Shown here piece after piece: positions 8,550 to 16,968 of a stretch of 64,000 bases of DNA. Made by a program: the position numbers and the translations under genes. Where the stretch lies: positions 1-64,000 of the forward strand of contig NZ_LRML01000004.1 of the NCBI RefSeq assembly GCF_001647285.1, written 5' to 3'. The stretch's first letter is position 1. Every line of letters begins with the position of its first letter. The DNA is from Rufibacter roseus (GTDB lineage: Bacteria; Bacteroidota; Bacteroidia; Cytophagales; Hymenobacteraceae). The notes beneath the pieces are model-generated. The model made no database searches. It was not told the origin of the DNA and saw only the letters and a list, made by a program, of their open reading frames with translations.

Positions 8550-9164
8550 ATGCATATCGCGATTGTTGGAAATATTGGAGCTGGTAAAACTACGTTAGCC
8601 ACTAAACTGGCGCAGCACTTTAAATGGGAAGTGTTTCTAGAAGCTGTTGACGATAACCCTTACCTCAAGGACTTTTATGAGGACATGCCCCGCTGGGCGT
8701 TTCATCTGCAGGTTTTCTTTCTGAACAGCCGCTTTAACCAGGTTCTTCAAATCAACGAGAACAAAACTGGGGTGGTACAAGACCGTACCATTTATGAAGA
8801 TGCCTATATCTTCGCTAAGAACCTGCACCAGTCAGGTATGATGAGCGACCGCGATTATCAGAACTATTTCAACCTTTTCCAGTCAATGACCAGAATGGTG
8901 AAGGCGCCTGATTTGCTGGTGTACCTGCGGGCAGATTTACCTAAACTAATTGGGCAGATTCAGAAGCGGGGCCGTGACTACGAAGACAATATTTCTTTGT
9001 CTTACCTCAAAAACCTGAACGAGCACTATGAGCAGTGGATCAACGGCTACAACCACGGCAAACTGCTGGTGATTGACGTGAACAACATGGACTTCGTGAA
9101 AAACCCTGAAGATCTGGGCACTATCATCGAGCGAATCAATATTGAATTGTTCGGTCTGTTTTAA
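8550..9164 (+). CDS. Deoxynucleoside kinase (dAdo/dCyd kinase type)
   Basis: A 204-residue cytosolic protein. The P-loop is G7-N-I-G-A-G-K13-T-T, and the conserved D78-R-T-I-Y-E83-D motif of the deoxynucleoside kinase family provides the catalytic and nucleoside-binding residues (the usual ERS/DRT motif). A LID-like segment IQKRGRDYEDNISLSYLKNL follows. The family phosphorylates deoxyribonucleosides for salvage into the dNTP pool. Length and motif order are normal. It is transcribed alone between two palindromic repeats. Specificity (purine or pyrimidine) is not deducible. Confidence 0.9.
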   Translation: MHIAIVGNIGAGKTTLATKLAQHFKWEVFLEAVDDNPYLKDFYEDMPRWAFHLQVFFLNSRFNQVLQINENKTGVVQDRTIYEDAYIFAKNLHQSGMMSDRDYQNYFNLFQSMTRMVKAPDLLVYLRADLPKLIGQIQKRGRDYEDNISLSYLKNLNEHYEQWINGYNHGKLLVIDVNNMDFVKNPEDLGTIIERINIELFGLF

Positions 9165-9187
9165 CAACTACTTCCTCATTCAATAAA

Positions 9188-9237
9188 GAAGCCTGTTTTG
9201 AGCTGTTTTTTGTAAAACAGCTCCAAAACAGGCTTCT
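9188..9237. repeat. Dispersed nested palindrome
   Basis: AGAAGCCTGTTTTGAGCTG pairs with CAGCTCCAAAACAGGCTTCT with one mismatch. It lies between two convergent genes and may act as a bidirectional terminator. Confidence 0.8.
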
Positions 9238-9321
9238 TCGCTTCACTGCGTACACATATAGATGTTAAGGATTAAGCAAAAAGAGGTGTATAGAGATTAC
9301 AACAGAATTACTTGGTGAAGG

Positions 9322-9726
9322 CTACACACTCTCTAACCACTCCTTAGCCTGGGTAAGATCTCGAAAAAGCTTGACTTCACAGTCAGGGGAAAACCTTTTT
9401 TGCAGATCCTGGGCAGGGGCCAGATCGTGTAGGTCACGGGAAACCACCATTGAAAAGTACCGAAGCCCCGCCGCCACTGCCAACGGGAGCCATTCATACT
9501 CCAGCCAATCGTTGGCCTCTGCCCAATCACCGGTTACGTCGCTTTTGTCGTTTAATATTTTAGGGCAGTGAAAACTTTGCTGCAGCTCAAGATACTTCTT
9601 GGCAACGGCAATGGTATCTTCAGAATTGATATGGCCACACCATTTAATGTAAAAGAAATCTTTGTGAGGGTAATGCTCAATTCTAATTTGCGCATGTAAA
9701 TTCTTAATTTCCCAGGTAGCGGCCAT
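9322..9726 (-). CDS. STAS/SpoIIAA-like small cytosolic protein
   Basis: A 134-residue protein if the internal ATG at 9726 is used; an upstream in-frame ATG at 9786 adds a Tyr-rich 20-residue lead that looks untranslated. The sequence alternates short strands and helices and ends with LFRDLTQAKEWLESV, the terminal helix typical of STAS/SpoIIAA-like proteins. Such domains bind nucleotides or lipids or take part in signalling. No catalytic residue is visible. A distant relative with the same ending style is encoded at 11775-12209. The assignment rests on overall pattern, not on a diagnostic motif. Confidence 0.5.
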   Translation of the reverse strand: MAATWEIKNLHAQIRIEHYPHKDFFYIKWCGHINSEDTIAVAKKYLELQQSFHCPKILNDKSDVTGDWAEANDWLEYEWLPLAVAAGLRYFSMVVSRDLHDLAPAQDLQKRFSPDCEVKLFRDLTQAKEWLESV

Positions 9727-10030
9727 AAACCTTTGTGTCTTAACTACTGCACTTACACCAATTTTATAGTAATAGTAATCTCTCATTCCTGGCTAGACCT
9801 AGACAGGAATGAGAGAATAGCTTTCACAACTATGCAGACAGAAATTAGGGGGAGCACTATTCTGAACAGCGTTTTTACTACCAGCTCTCTTTGCTTTAAA
9901 AACTAAACTGATTTCTTCTTTTGTTTATAAAAAAAGGATCTTCATCAGTTAGTATTATAACTTTTTGGCTTATAAGTATTTATACGGGTTTGTTCATTAC
10001 ATGTTGTTGCCCTATCTGCCAATAACAGCC

Positions 10031-11398
10031 TTATTGTAATGCCGCATTTGCCACCCACCCTGTTTCTCCGGCTGGGTTCTTTACAAGCAAATGATCTTGG
10101 TATCTTGCTAATACACGCACAGTAGTATCAACGGGCAGTGTTAATTTGGTGGCCGCTAAAGAATCTGAGGCATCTAGCAAAGGAGTCTGTTGCCGCAAGC
10201 GCACTGTTTGCAAAGGTTTGTCAAGGGGCTCCACCAGACTTCCCGACACATACCCCAGTTGGCCATCTGGCAGTTCTACTTTAAACCAATTACCGGAACC
10301 AGCCAAAACCTTTACCGGTGCATGTTGTGGCAGTGTACCTAACGCAGTAGCCGAGGTGCTGGGCGCCTGCCTTAGGGTTACATTTGATCTGGCCACCCGT
10401 GTCCAGTTTCCGAAGTGGCGCTCATCTACCTGAAGCTCGCTGGGCTTTGCCCTGTCCTGGTGTACATACGGGTAAGGATCTACCGCACCCTGACCAAACC
10501 TGTAAATACCAAAGTGCAGATGCGGCGGTGTGGTACGGGCGTTGCCGGTGTTGCCTAACAAGCCCAAAGTGTCACCTACCTGTACGCGTTGTCCCGGCTG
10601 TACCAACTGACTGTCTAAATGGGCATAATAAAGGCTTTGCCTTCGCTTATTGTCTGAAAGCCACACCACTTTACCGCCAATGGGCGTGGTGTTCACTCTG
10701 GTTACGGTGCCGTCTACTGAGGCTACTACCGGGGTGCGGCGCGGCGCGAAAATATCTATGCCTTCATGCCTACGGGCTCCGGCGTCACGGTCTGCCCCCC
10801 AAAAGCTCTGTATGGCACGGCTGTCGCGCCCCTGCACCGGGAAAGCCAGCACTGGCATGGTTTCAATGGTTACGGTGTACTGCCCACTGCGCAGTAATTC
10901 AGGCTGCACTCTTAAAATATGCGGCAGTTCCTCCTCTATTTCATAGTCAAACCCAGATCCGGTTGTGTCTGCGTTGGCTACATGGTTGGGCTTGGCTGGG
11001 TCAGAAGCATTGGCTTCAAACAAATCTACAAACAACTGTGGCGCTTCTTTACCTTGTGACTGTACCCGTACCGCTACTTTCTGCCCCCGCTTCACAGTGA
11101 ATTGGTAGCTTGTAGCCTTTGGTTCGGCGGCCGGGAAATAGCCTGTTTCTTTAAAGGGCAAGGTAATAGTGGCGGGAGTTTGCAAGGCTCGTTCGCCGGC
11201 AGATATCCATTGCTGCCCCATGGCGGTTTGGTCTAGCTTGGCATCTTTCAGGCGGCTCAGGTACCGCTCATAAGGCGTCTGTTTCTTCAATATGCCTCGC
11301 AAGGTTTTCTCGGGGCTACACCCCGACATGAGTAAAAGGAAAAGAAAAAGGGTACAGCAAACAGACGTAACTTTAGCGTGATGGTAATTCAGAAACAT
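10031..11398 (-). CDS. M23 (LytM) family lipoprotein with SH3-like domains
   Basis: The start at 11398 is preferred over 11431 because the lipoprotein signal then starts MFLNYHHAKV and ends LLLMSGC with Cys27 lipidated. It has 455 residues. The M23 metallopeptidase domain carries the Zn ligands H211 and D215 (RHEGIDIF), H260 (YYAHLD) and H293/H295 (PPHLHFG); all are present, so it should be active as a peptidoglycan endopeptidase. A bacterial SH3-type domain follows (VTLRQAPSTSATALG to GYVSGSLVE), and a second SH3-like repeat ends the protein. The expected role is cell-wall remodelling at the outer-membrane inner face. It is transcribed downstream of a terminator, so it is separate from the small genes upstream. 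Confidence 0.88.
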   Translation of the reverse strand: MFLNYHHAKVTSVCCTLFLFLLLMSGCSPEKTLRGILKKQTPYERYLSRLKDAKLDQTAMGQQWISAGERALQTPATITLPFKETGYFPAAEPKATSYQFTVKRGQKVAVRVQSQGKEAPQLFVDLFEANASDPAKPNHVANADTTGSGFDYEIEEELPHILRVQPELLRSGQYTVTIETMPVLAFPVQGRDSRAIQSFWGADRDAGARRHEGIDIFAPRRTPVVASVDGTVTRVNTTPIGGKVVWLSDNKRRQSLYYAHLDSQLVQPGQRVQVGDTLGLLGNTGNARTTPPHLHFGIYRFGQGAVDPYPYVHQDRAKPSELQVDERHFGNWTRVARSNVTLRQAPSTSATALGTLPQHAPVKVLAGSGNWFKVELPDGQLGYVSGSLVEPLDKPLQTVRLRQQTPLLDASDSLAATKLTLPVDTTVRVLARYQDHLLVKNPAGETGWVANAALQ

Positions 11399-11417
11399 GG
11401 CTCCTTCTTTTAAAACA

Positions 11418-11460
11418 GATAACCCGGCCAAGCAGCATTAGGCTACCTAACCGGGTTATC
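11418..11460 (-). terminator. Intrinsic terminator after the 86-residue protein gene
   Basis: Inverted repeat GATAACCCGG...CCGGGTTATC between the stop of the gene ending at 11494 and the M23 gene start on the same strand. It should end transcription of the upstream pair. Confidence 0.6.
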
Positions 11461-11493
11461 TTTACGCAAATAGTTTGTAGAAGTGCCGCTTTT

Positions 11494-11754
11494 CTATTCT
11501 TCCTCCACCAAACGCTGGTGCGGGTGCTGGTAATTGCGCGCCTCCTGCTCTTCAATCACTTCATAGGTATCTAGCATCAGGTTAGGGTTGTCTGAGTTAG
11601 ATCCTTTCACATAAACACCTTCCGGGGTGCGGTAAATGGCATAGTTGTGCAGGCCAAACGGAAACAGGTTATTGCTTCTTATTTCTTTGGCATACGTCAG
11701 GTCAAGCTCCTGTCCTCCGGTAGCGGTCACCAGGTAGCGGCTATGGTCAGTCAT
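11494..11754 (-). CDS. Small hypothetical protein
   Basis: The ATG at 11754 gives 86 residues (MTDHSRYLVTATGGQELDLT...). A longer reading from 11814 would overlap the upstream gene and is less likely. The protein is acidic at its end (EVIEEQEARNY...RLVEEE), with no signal peptide and no motif I recognise. It follows the 11775-12209 gene after 20 bp on the same strand, so the two are probably co-transcribed and may act together. A terminator follows. Confidence 0.55.
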   Translation of the reverse strand: MTDHSRYLVTATGGQELDLTYAKEIRSNNLFPFGLHNYAIYRTPEGVYVKGSNSDNPNLMLDTYEVIEEQEARNYQHPHQRLVEEE

Positions 11755-11774
11755 ATGTATACTTTGTATCGGAA

Positions 11775-12209
11775 TTAATGAGAAGGCACTACCTGCGGCT
11801 GTTGCGCCAACCACAACTTAGCCTCTTGCTCTGAGGCAAAATGCCGGTTCAGGCAAATACCTACCTGGTTTGACATATCTTCTACTGTCTCTACTGCCAG
11901 CTGGGTAAACACATTTTCTGGCACCACAAGTGCAATGTAGACAAATTGACCTGGCGAATTTTGGGCTAGCTGAGGAATGATGGAAGTAGCCACCCATTTT
12001 TGATCTTCTGGCGCCACAATACCCATTTCCCGTACATCTACATGTACACGGTGCGTAGGGGTTTTACGCATACTGGCCACTATTCTTTCATTAGCATCTC
12101 TGAACTCAGCGGAGCTACCTTTGCGCTTATAACGCAGAAACACTGCCTCCAGCACCTGGTCATAACCGGTAGCGGCATAATCATCTTCAGTGTGAACAAT
12201 TTTTGCCAT
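11775..12209 (-). CDS. STAS/SpoIIAA-like hypothetical protein
   Basis: A 144-residue cytosolic protein with an alternating strand-helix pattern. The final helix FASEQEAKLWLAQ resembles the end of the protein encoded at 9322-9726 (LFRDLTQAKEWL). A possible STAS/SpoIIAA-like fold is inferred. No catalytic motif is present. It is the first gene of a probable two-gene operon with the small gene at 11494-11754. Confidence 0.5.
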   Translation of the reverse strand: MAKIVHTEDDYAATGYDQVLEAVFLRYKRKGSSAEFRDANERIVASMRKTPTHRVHVDVREMGIVAPEDQKWVATSIIPQLAQNSPGQFVYIALVVPENVFTQLAVETVEDMSNQVGICLNRHFASEQEAKLWLAQQPQVVPSH

Positions 12210-12269
12210 AATAAGAGATAGAGAAAAGTGTCTGATTTCTTAGCTGTAAAATAACCAGTGCTACTAGTC

Positions 12270-12305
12270 ATTTTCAGCTTGTTTTCTTAAAAACAGGCCG
12301 AAAAC
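12270..12305. repeat. Dispersed nested palindrome, imperfect
   Basis: ATTTTCAGCTTGTTTTCTT and AAAAACAGGCCGAAAA with two mismatches in the core, between the MOSC gene end and the start of the gene at 12209. Confidence 0.65.
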
Positions 12306-12357
12306 TCAAGTCAATAATGAATTTGTAAAGTAGCTGATTTTTAGTGAATCTGACAAT

Positions 12358-13188
12358 TTAATCTTCGTCAGCGAAGTTCGCGGCTTCCATGACTGTTATA
12401 AGGTCTCCTATTTTCACACTACCCGCTGACAAGCTAATCAGGTGCATTCCAAAAATCACTTTACTTCCTTTTTTCTGGTAAGTGCTAAGGGTTTGCAGGG
12501 GCTCAGGTCCAGACTGGGCAGTAGACTGGTCAATAGTAGTAACATGGCAACGGCCGCAGGGCTTGGCCCCGTAAAACAGCACGTCTCCTATTCTCACGGT
12601 TTTCCAGTTTTCCTCATTATGGGACTGGCCACCGGTAAACACAAAATTAGGCCGGAACCTGTTCATGGGCACCGGCTTCTCGAGCCTGCTGTTCAGGTCA
12701 TTTAAAGACTCCTGCCCAATGACCAGGTACGGGTACCCATCTGCGAAGCTTACTTTTTCATTGTGCTTGGCGTAGTTAGGGTCTATCATCCGGATGGAAT
12801 TGTCAGGCATGTACACCAACCGGCAGCTTACCCCCAATGCCTCGGTAAACCAGGCATTGGCCTCATGGCTCACCATAAACGCGAAGCAAATATCATCCCA
12901 CACGGTTACCAAAGTAGAGCGGGTGCTAGCAGTTTCATAAGGCACCTTTAACGGTGGCAAATCCTTGGTTTTATGGGTCACCACCAAGCCCTGCTCATCT
13001 AACGCCACTTGCAGCAACGCCATTTCTGGCAACTTACGCTGGGTCATGAACAAGCCGCTGTCGTCAATCAGCATCCATCTACGGTCATACTTCAGCCCCC
13101 GCTCCTCCACCTCTGCCGAGGTAAGGGAAATTCCGCCTAAAGACTTGATCGGATAAATGTAGATTTCGCTGAGTACTAACGTTGACAT
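12358..13188 (-). CDS. MOSC domain protein (YcbX/mARC-like)
   Basis: A 276-residue protein with an N-terminal beta-barrel (LSEIYIYPIKSLGGISLTSA...ERGLKYDRRWMLID) and a C-terminal MOSC domain. The MOSC part contains RFRPNFVFTGG and the invariant Cys motif KPCGRCHVTTID, where a Cys binds the molybdenum cofactor in this family. Relatives such as YcbX and mARC reduce N-hydroxylated compounds, receiving electrons from a partner reductase. There is no fused ferredoxin domain here, so a separate electron donor is needed. It is transcribed divergently from xseA. Confidence 0.85.
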   Translation of the reverse strand: MSTLVLSEIYIYPIKSLGGISLTSAEVEERGLKYDRRWMLIDDSGLFMTQRKLPEMALLQVALDEQGLVVTHKTKDLPPLKVPYETASTRSTLVTVWDDICFAFMVSHEANAWFTEALGVSCRLVYMPDNSIRMIDPNYAKHNEKVSFADGYPYLVIGQESLNDLNSRLEKPVPMNRFRPNFVFTGGQSHNEENWKTVRIGDVLFYGAKPCGRCHVTTIDQSTAQSGPEPLQTLSTYQKKGSKVIFGMHLISLSAGSVKIGDLITVMEAANFADED

Positions 13189-13445
13189 ACTGCTGCTGCA
13201 ATTAAAGTATTGGTAGCCAAAGGTAGGAATTGATTCTTTGACCGTAGAAAATTTTAATGTTAAGTAACTTGTTTTCTTGATAAGGCAATGCTGCTTTTAA
13301 AACGTGAACAAGCCGCTTTAGGATTTGTACTTTGGGCACAAATTAAGACGAATCTGCCACCGCTCCATGATTTTTTTGCTAAGATGATTGGCAAAACTGG
13401 CAAAAGCTGTAATTTAGGAGACGGAAAACAAGAGGAGCGCACGGC

Positions 13446-15038
13446 ATGGGGATTCGTTATCAGAGTTATCAGGAAGAGATTTCGTTTACGGTTAGCACTA
13501 ACCGGCCACTTACCCTGTTTGAGTTTAACCGCCGCCTGCGCGAGGAAATTGAAAACGCCCTGCCGCACCGGTACTGGATTATTGCGGAAATCTCTGAGTG
13601 CCGGGTACATCACCAAAGCGGACACTGCTACCTCACACTCACCGACAAAGAGCCCGGCTCTAAAAGTACCCTTACCGCCCAGGCCCGCGGCACTATCTGG
13701 AAAAGACAATACTCAGAAATTGCCTCATATTTTGAGGCCCAGACGGGGCACCCGCTTAAAAGCGGCTTGAAGATCTTGTTCAACGCCAGCCCAAGGTTTC
13801 ATGAACTGTATGGCTTCAGCCTTGATATTCATGACATTGACCCCACCTATACCTTAGGTGACTTGGCCCGGCAGCGGCAGGAAACCATTGACCGCCTGCA
13901 GAAAGAGGGCCTGATAGAGCTAAACCAGAAGCAGTCCTTACCCTTGGTTCCGCAGCGCCTGGCCATCATCTCCTCGCCCACTGCCGCCGGCTACCAAGAC
14001 TTTGTTGCCCAGCTGGAGAAGAATCCTTTTGGCTACGCCTTCAGGCTTACCCTTTTTGAAGCCAGCGTGCAAGGCGCAGAGGCGGTATCTTCTATCAAAG
14101 CAGCCTTGCACCGGGTCTCTATGCAGCGGCAAGCGTTTGATGCGGTGGTGGTGATACGGGGCGGTGGCTCCCAAACCGATTTGCTGTGCTTTGACCATTA
14201 CGAGTTAGCCGCCACTGTGGCTCAAATGCCGCTGCCTGTTTTAACGGGTATAGGCCATGAGCGTGACGAATCTATTACCGACTTGGTAGCCCATACAGCT
14301 TTAAAAACACCAACTGCCGTAGCTGCCTTTTTGATTGACCGCCTAAACGAGTTTGAGGCCACGGTAGAGGAATTCTTTCTGCGCATAAGAGAGGCAGCCT
14401 CTGCCCTAACCGTTGCCGAAGAAAGACGAATAGGCCAGGTAGCCACCCAAATCCAGCAGCGCACCAACGTGTACCTGCAGGCACGGCAGTACCAGCTAGA
14501 ATGCCAGACCCGTACCCTTTCTGATAAGCCCCAGAAGTTCTTAACCGAAGAGCAACGGCATATCATGTGTGAGGAGATGAGACTAACCAACTCAGTGCAG
14601 CAGAGCCTGCGGGCCAAGGAGGCCAGGCAGCAGCAATATGCCCAAGCCCTGGAAAGCAGCAGCCAGAAGAAAGTGAACTCTGGTCAGCGGCACCTCACCC
14701 ACCTGGAGCATTGCCTGCAGCATGCCGCCGAACAAAAACTGCAAAAGGCGCGCCTGGCGTTCCAGACACGGCAGCAAAGGCTGCTGTACGGCGCCAAAGA
14801 CCAGCTCCAGATCAAAGGGCATCAATTGCAGTTATTGGAAATGGATGTACGCTCCCATGACCCCGAGATCATGCTCATGCGTGGCTACACCCTTACCTAC
14901 GTAAATGGCAAGCTGCTCAAATCTATTGACCAGATAAAACCCGGAGACAAGTTAGAAACACGCCTGCTAGCCGGTTCAGTTGAAAGTAAAGTAACCAAAG
15001 TAAAACAACCAGACCTTTTTGATGGAATTAAAAATTAG
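13446..15038 (+). CDS. xseA: Exodeoxyribonuclease VII large subunit
   Basis: A 530-residue protein, longer than the ~450 residues usual for Proteobacteria. The N-terminal OB fold is RPLTLFEFNRRLREEIENAL...WIIAEISECRVHHQSGHCYLTL. The catalytic core has the family segments LAIISSPTAAGYQDF, VVVIRGGGSQTDLLCFDHYELA and LTGIGHERDESITDLVAHTALKTPTAVAAFL. An extended coiled coil (~residues 310-470) carries the small-subunit docking region, and MLMRGYTLTYVNGKLLKSIDQI closes the protein. It degrades single-stranded DNA together with XseB, which is encoded 95 bp downstream. No earlier start fits better. Confidence 0.95.
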   Translation: MGIRYQSYQEEISFTVSTNRPLTLFEFNRRLREEIENALPHRYWIIAEISECRVHHQSGHCYLTLTDKEPGSKSTLTAQARGTIWKRQYSEIASYFEAQTGHPLKSGLKILFNASPRFHELYGFSLDIHDIDPTYTLGDLARQRQETIDRLQKEGLIELNQKQSLPLVPQRLAIISSPTAAGYQDFVAQLEKNPFGYAFRLTLFEASVQGAEAVSSIKAALHRVSMQRQAFDAVVVIRGGGSQTDLLCFDHYELAATVAQMPLPVLTGIGHERDESITDLVAHTALKTPTAVAAFLIDRLNEFEATVEEFFLRIREAASALTVAEERRIGQVATQIQQRTNVYLQARQYQLECQTRTLSDKPQKFLTEEQRHIMCEEMRLTNSVQQSLRAKEARQQQYAQALESSSQKKVNSGQRHLTHLEHCLQHAAEQKLQKARLAFQTRQQRLLYGAKDQLQIKGHQLQLLEMDVRSHDPEIMLMRGYTLTYVNGKLLKSIDQIKPGDKLETRLLAGSVESKVTKVKQPDLFDGIKN

Positions 15039-15127
15039 AAATTATGAATTAGAAATCCTTCAAGAGGCAAGGATCACCTAATCTAAATTCCCAACATTTT
15101 TAATTTCTAATTTTGAATTTTTAATTT
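15026..15127. repeat. AT-rich imperfect inverted repeat in the xseA-xseB spacer
   Basis: Blocks of the type AATTAAAAATTAGAAATTA are repeated in inverted orientation (TTTAATTTCTAATTTTGAAT) either side of a ~40 nt centre. It overlaps the xseA stop and ends just before the xseB start. It could fold in the xseAB transcript. Confidence 0.5.
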
Positions 15128-15133
15128 ACCGCT

Positions 15134-15346
15134 ATGACCGCCCCAACTTATAAAGAAGCCACTCAGGAATTGGAAGCCATTTTGAAGGCCATTGAAAACG
15201 ACGATGTAGATGTAGACGAGCTCACCCAGAAGGTGCAGCGCTCCTCTGAGCTGATCAAGCTTTGCAAGCAGAAGCTGCGCACCGCTGAAGACGCCATTAA
15301 TCAGGTATTCAAAGACATTAACTGCGAAGACCCTAAAGCAGAATAA
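15134..15346 (+). CDS. xseB: Exodeoxyribonuclease VII small subunit
   Basis: A 70-residue helical protein with the XseB pattern YKEATQELEAILKAIENDDV then DELTQKVQRSSELIKLCKQKL. Several copies bind each XseA coiled coil to form the active nuclease. It follows xseA on the same strand, so the two form an operon with an unusually repeat-rich 95 bp spacer. A palindromic repeat and a terminator follow. Confidence 0.93.
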   Translation: MTAPTYKEATQELEAILKAIENDDVDVDELTQKVQRSSELIKLCKQKLRTAEDAINQVFKDINCEDPKAE

Positions 15347-15355
15347 CAGTACCAC

Positions 15356-15394
15356 CTGTTTTAGACCTGTTTTGGCCAAAACAGGCCTAAAACA
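15356..15394. repeat. Dispersed nested palindrome
   Basis: CTGTTTTAGACCTGTTTT / AAAACAGGCCTAAAACAG around GGCC, 9 nt after the xseB stop, one mismatch in the core. Confidence 0.8.
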
Positions 15395-15426
15395 GAAAAG
15401 GCAGCCTTTGCAGGCTGCCTTTTCTG
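15392..15426. terminator. Bidirectional terminator between xseB and the S8 peptidase gene
   Basis: CAGAAAAGGCAGCC / GGCTGCCTTTTCTG with a 7 nt loop, flanked by A and T runs; it serves both convergent genes. Confidence 0.8.
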
Positions 15427-15448
15427 TTACATTAAGACCCTAGTGAGG

Positions 15449-16666
15449 TTACAGGTGAATGATTGGATCTGGATTGCCATCCGGATCATTTTTCACGAAA
15501 CCGCTGGTGTTTGGTTTGCCACCTGTAATAAGCATCACGCCCGCTGCATGCGGAGTTGCCATAGAAGTACCAGAGATGGTGTTATATCCGCCGCTCTTCC
15601 AGGTAGACTTAATGCTGGAACCTGGTGCGCAGAAATCAACTGGTGGGTTGCCATAGTTTGAGTAAGAAGCCCAGGTGTCAGTATTGTTCATGGCCGAAAT
15701 GGTATACACATTCACCCCGTTGGCACGGGCCGGAGAGTGATTGTTCGCATTGTCAGACTCATTACCGGCAGCCAGACAGAAGATCACGCCACCTTTAGCT
15801 GCATTGATCACGGCATTGTCAAGCGTGGTAGAAACACCACCGCCAAGGCTCATGTTGGCTACGTCGCCGGCTTTCCCGTTTGCGGCCACATAGTCAATAC
15901 CTGCCACTACGCCAGAGGTAGAACCGCTTCCGCGTGAGTCAAGCACTTTTACACCAACTACAGTAGCGTTATACGCCACTCCGATCACTCCAATAGAGTT
16001 GTTTTTAGCGGCTATAGTACCTGCCACGTGGGTTCCGTGTCCGTTACCGTCTTCAGCGGTACCGGCATCTCTGCCAGAGGTAAAGACAGAAATACTACGG
16101 GCCACATCTACATTCAGGTCTGGGTGATCCAGGTCAACACCCGTGTCAATTACCCAGGCGGTTTTGCCGGTACCGTCAGCGTAGCCTACACGGGCAATGC
16201 CATAAGGAATTTCCTGGGTTGGTTGTGTCGTTCCGCCGCTGCCTGGTTTGGCTAAGGCAATTACCTTGTCCTGCTCAATATAAGACACCCGGCTATCGCG
16301 GCGTAGTTTGTCTACTTCAGAATCGGTTAACTCTGCCGTGAAACCTTGCAGCGCCTTGCCGTAAGACTGATCAATTTTCTCTGGGCTAATGCCTCGCTCA
16401 CGCAGAATCTGCTGACCAAAATTACGGACCTTGTTTAGTCTTTCTGCATACGGAAGGCTTTGCGCCAGGCGCAACTCGCTTTCGTTTTTCAACACAACAA
16501 TGTAACGGCCGGCAATTAAAGAACCGCTGTTGGACTGGCCAATCAGTTCTTCTGGTTGTGCGGCATCTTCTACCTGCTCACAGCTTTGGAAGGTAAGAGA
16601 AGAGGCAATTACAGCAGCTCCTAGCAGGAACTTGAAGGGGGGGATTTGAAAGTATTTTTTCTGCAT
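15449..16666 (-). CDS. Subtilisin-like S8 serine peptidase, lipoprotein with I9 propeptide
   Basis: A 405-residue protein. The N-terminal signal ends FQSC29, a lipobox. Residues ~52-137 form an I9 inhibitor propeptide (GRYIVVLKNE...SRVSYIEQDKVIAL). The catalytic domain has D174 (WVIDTGVDLDHPDL), H210 (NGHGTHVAGT), oxyanion N302 (CLAAGNESD) and S368 (SGTSMATPHAAG). The spacing resembles the proteinase K group. It should be a surface or periplasmic protease activated by removal of the propeptide. It is a single gene; its terminator is shared with xseB. Confidence 0.92.
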   Translation of the reverse strand: MQKKYFQIPPFKFLLGAAVIASSLTFQSCEQVEDAAQPEELIGQSNSGSLIAGRYIVVLKNESELRLAQSLPYAERLNKVRNFGQQILRERGISPEKIDQSYGKALQGFTAELTDSEVDKLRRDSRVSYIEQDKVIALAKPGSGGTTQPTQEIPYGIARVGYADGTGKTAWVIDTGVDLDHPDLNVDVARSISVFTSGRDAGTAEDGNGHGTHVAGTIAAKNNSIGVIGVAYNATVVGVKVLDSRGSGSTSGVVAGIDYVAANGKAGDVANMSLGGGVSTTLDNAVINAAKGGVIFCLAAGNESDNANNHSPARANGVNVYTISAMNNTDTWASYSNYGNPPVDFCAPGSSIKSTWKSGGYNTISGTSMATPHAAGVMLITGGKPNTSGFVKNDPDGNPDPIIHL

Positions 16667-16913
16667 ACTAAAGAGGATTGTTTGAAAGGTTGGTAATTGA
16701 TTTTTGCAGGGTCAAATGTTATCCAATTTAGAAATTACTTTTAACAGAAGCAACAGCAAATCTTCATATCTTTCAATTATTTCACACGTATAAAGCCCTC
16801 ATATATAGAATTTTTATATATTCCCCCTCACCATTCAACACTCTTTTTATTAAAAATTACAAAGTCTGAAATGTTAACTCTTTTTGCGCCGCGCATAACA
16901 GTGGCGCGGCTTC
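16667..16913. other. Divergent AT-rich intergenic region with a GC hairpin
   Basis: The region separates the - strand S8 gene and the + strand cyclophilin gene. It is AT-rich except for a GC-rich hairpin at ~16884-16910 (GCCGCGC...GGCGCGGC). The hairpin lies just upstream of the cyclophilin promoter candidate. No ORF is visible here. Confidence 0.5.
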
Positions 16914-16945
16914 TTTGTGTTTTAAAGTGTTAGCCTTTAGTTTTA
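16914..16945 (+). promoter_or_regulatory. Candidate promoter of the cyclophilin gene
   Basis: TTTG (16914-16917), 20 nt spacer, TAGTTTTA (16938-16945), one base off TAnnTTTG; ends 23 nt before the ATG at 16969. Confidence 0.5.
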
Positions 16946-16968
16946 CATGACAACCTACTCTTACTACT

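Noticed and set aside
10384-11100. 238-codon open frame antisense to the M23 gene
   Set aside because: Cys/Trp/Leu-rich product without family resemblance; it is the shadow of a well-supported peptidase gene.
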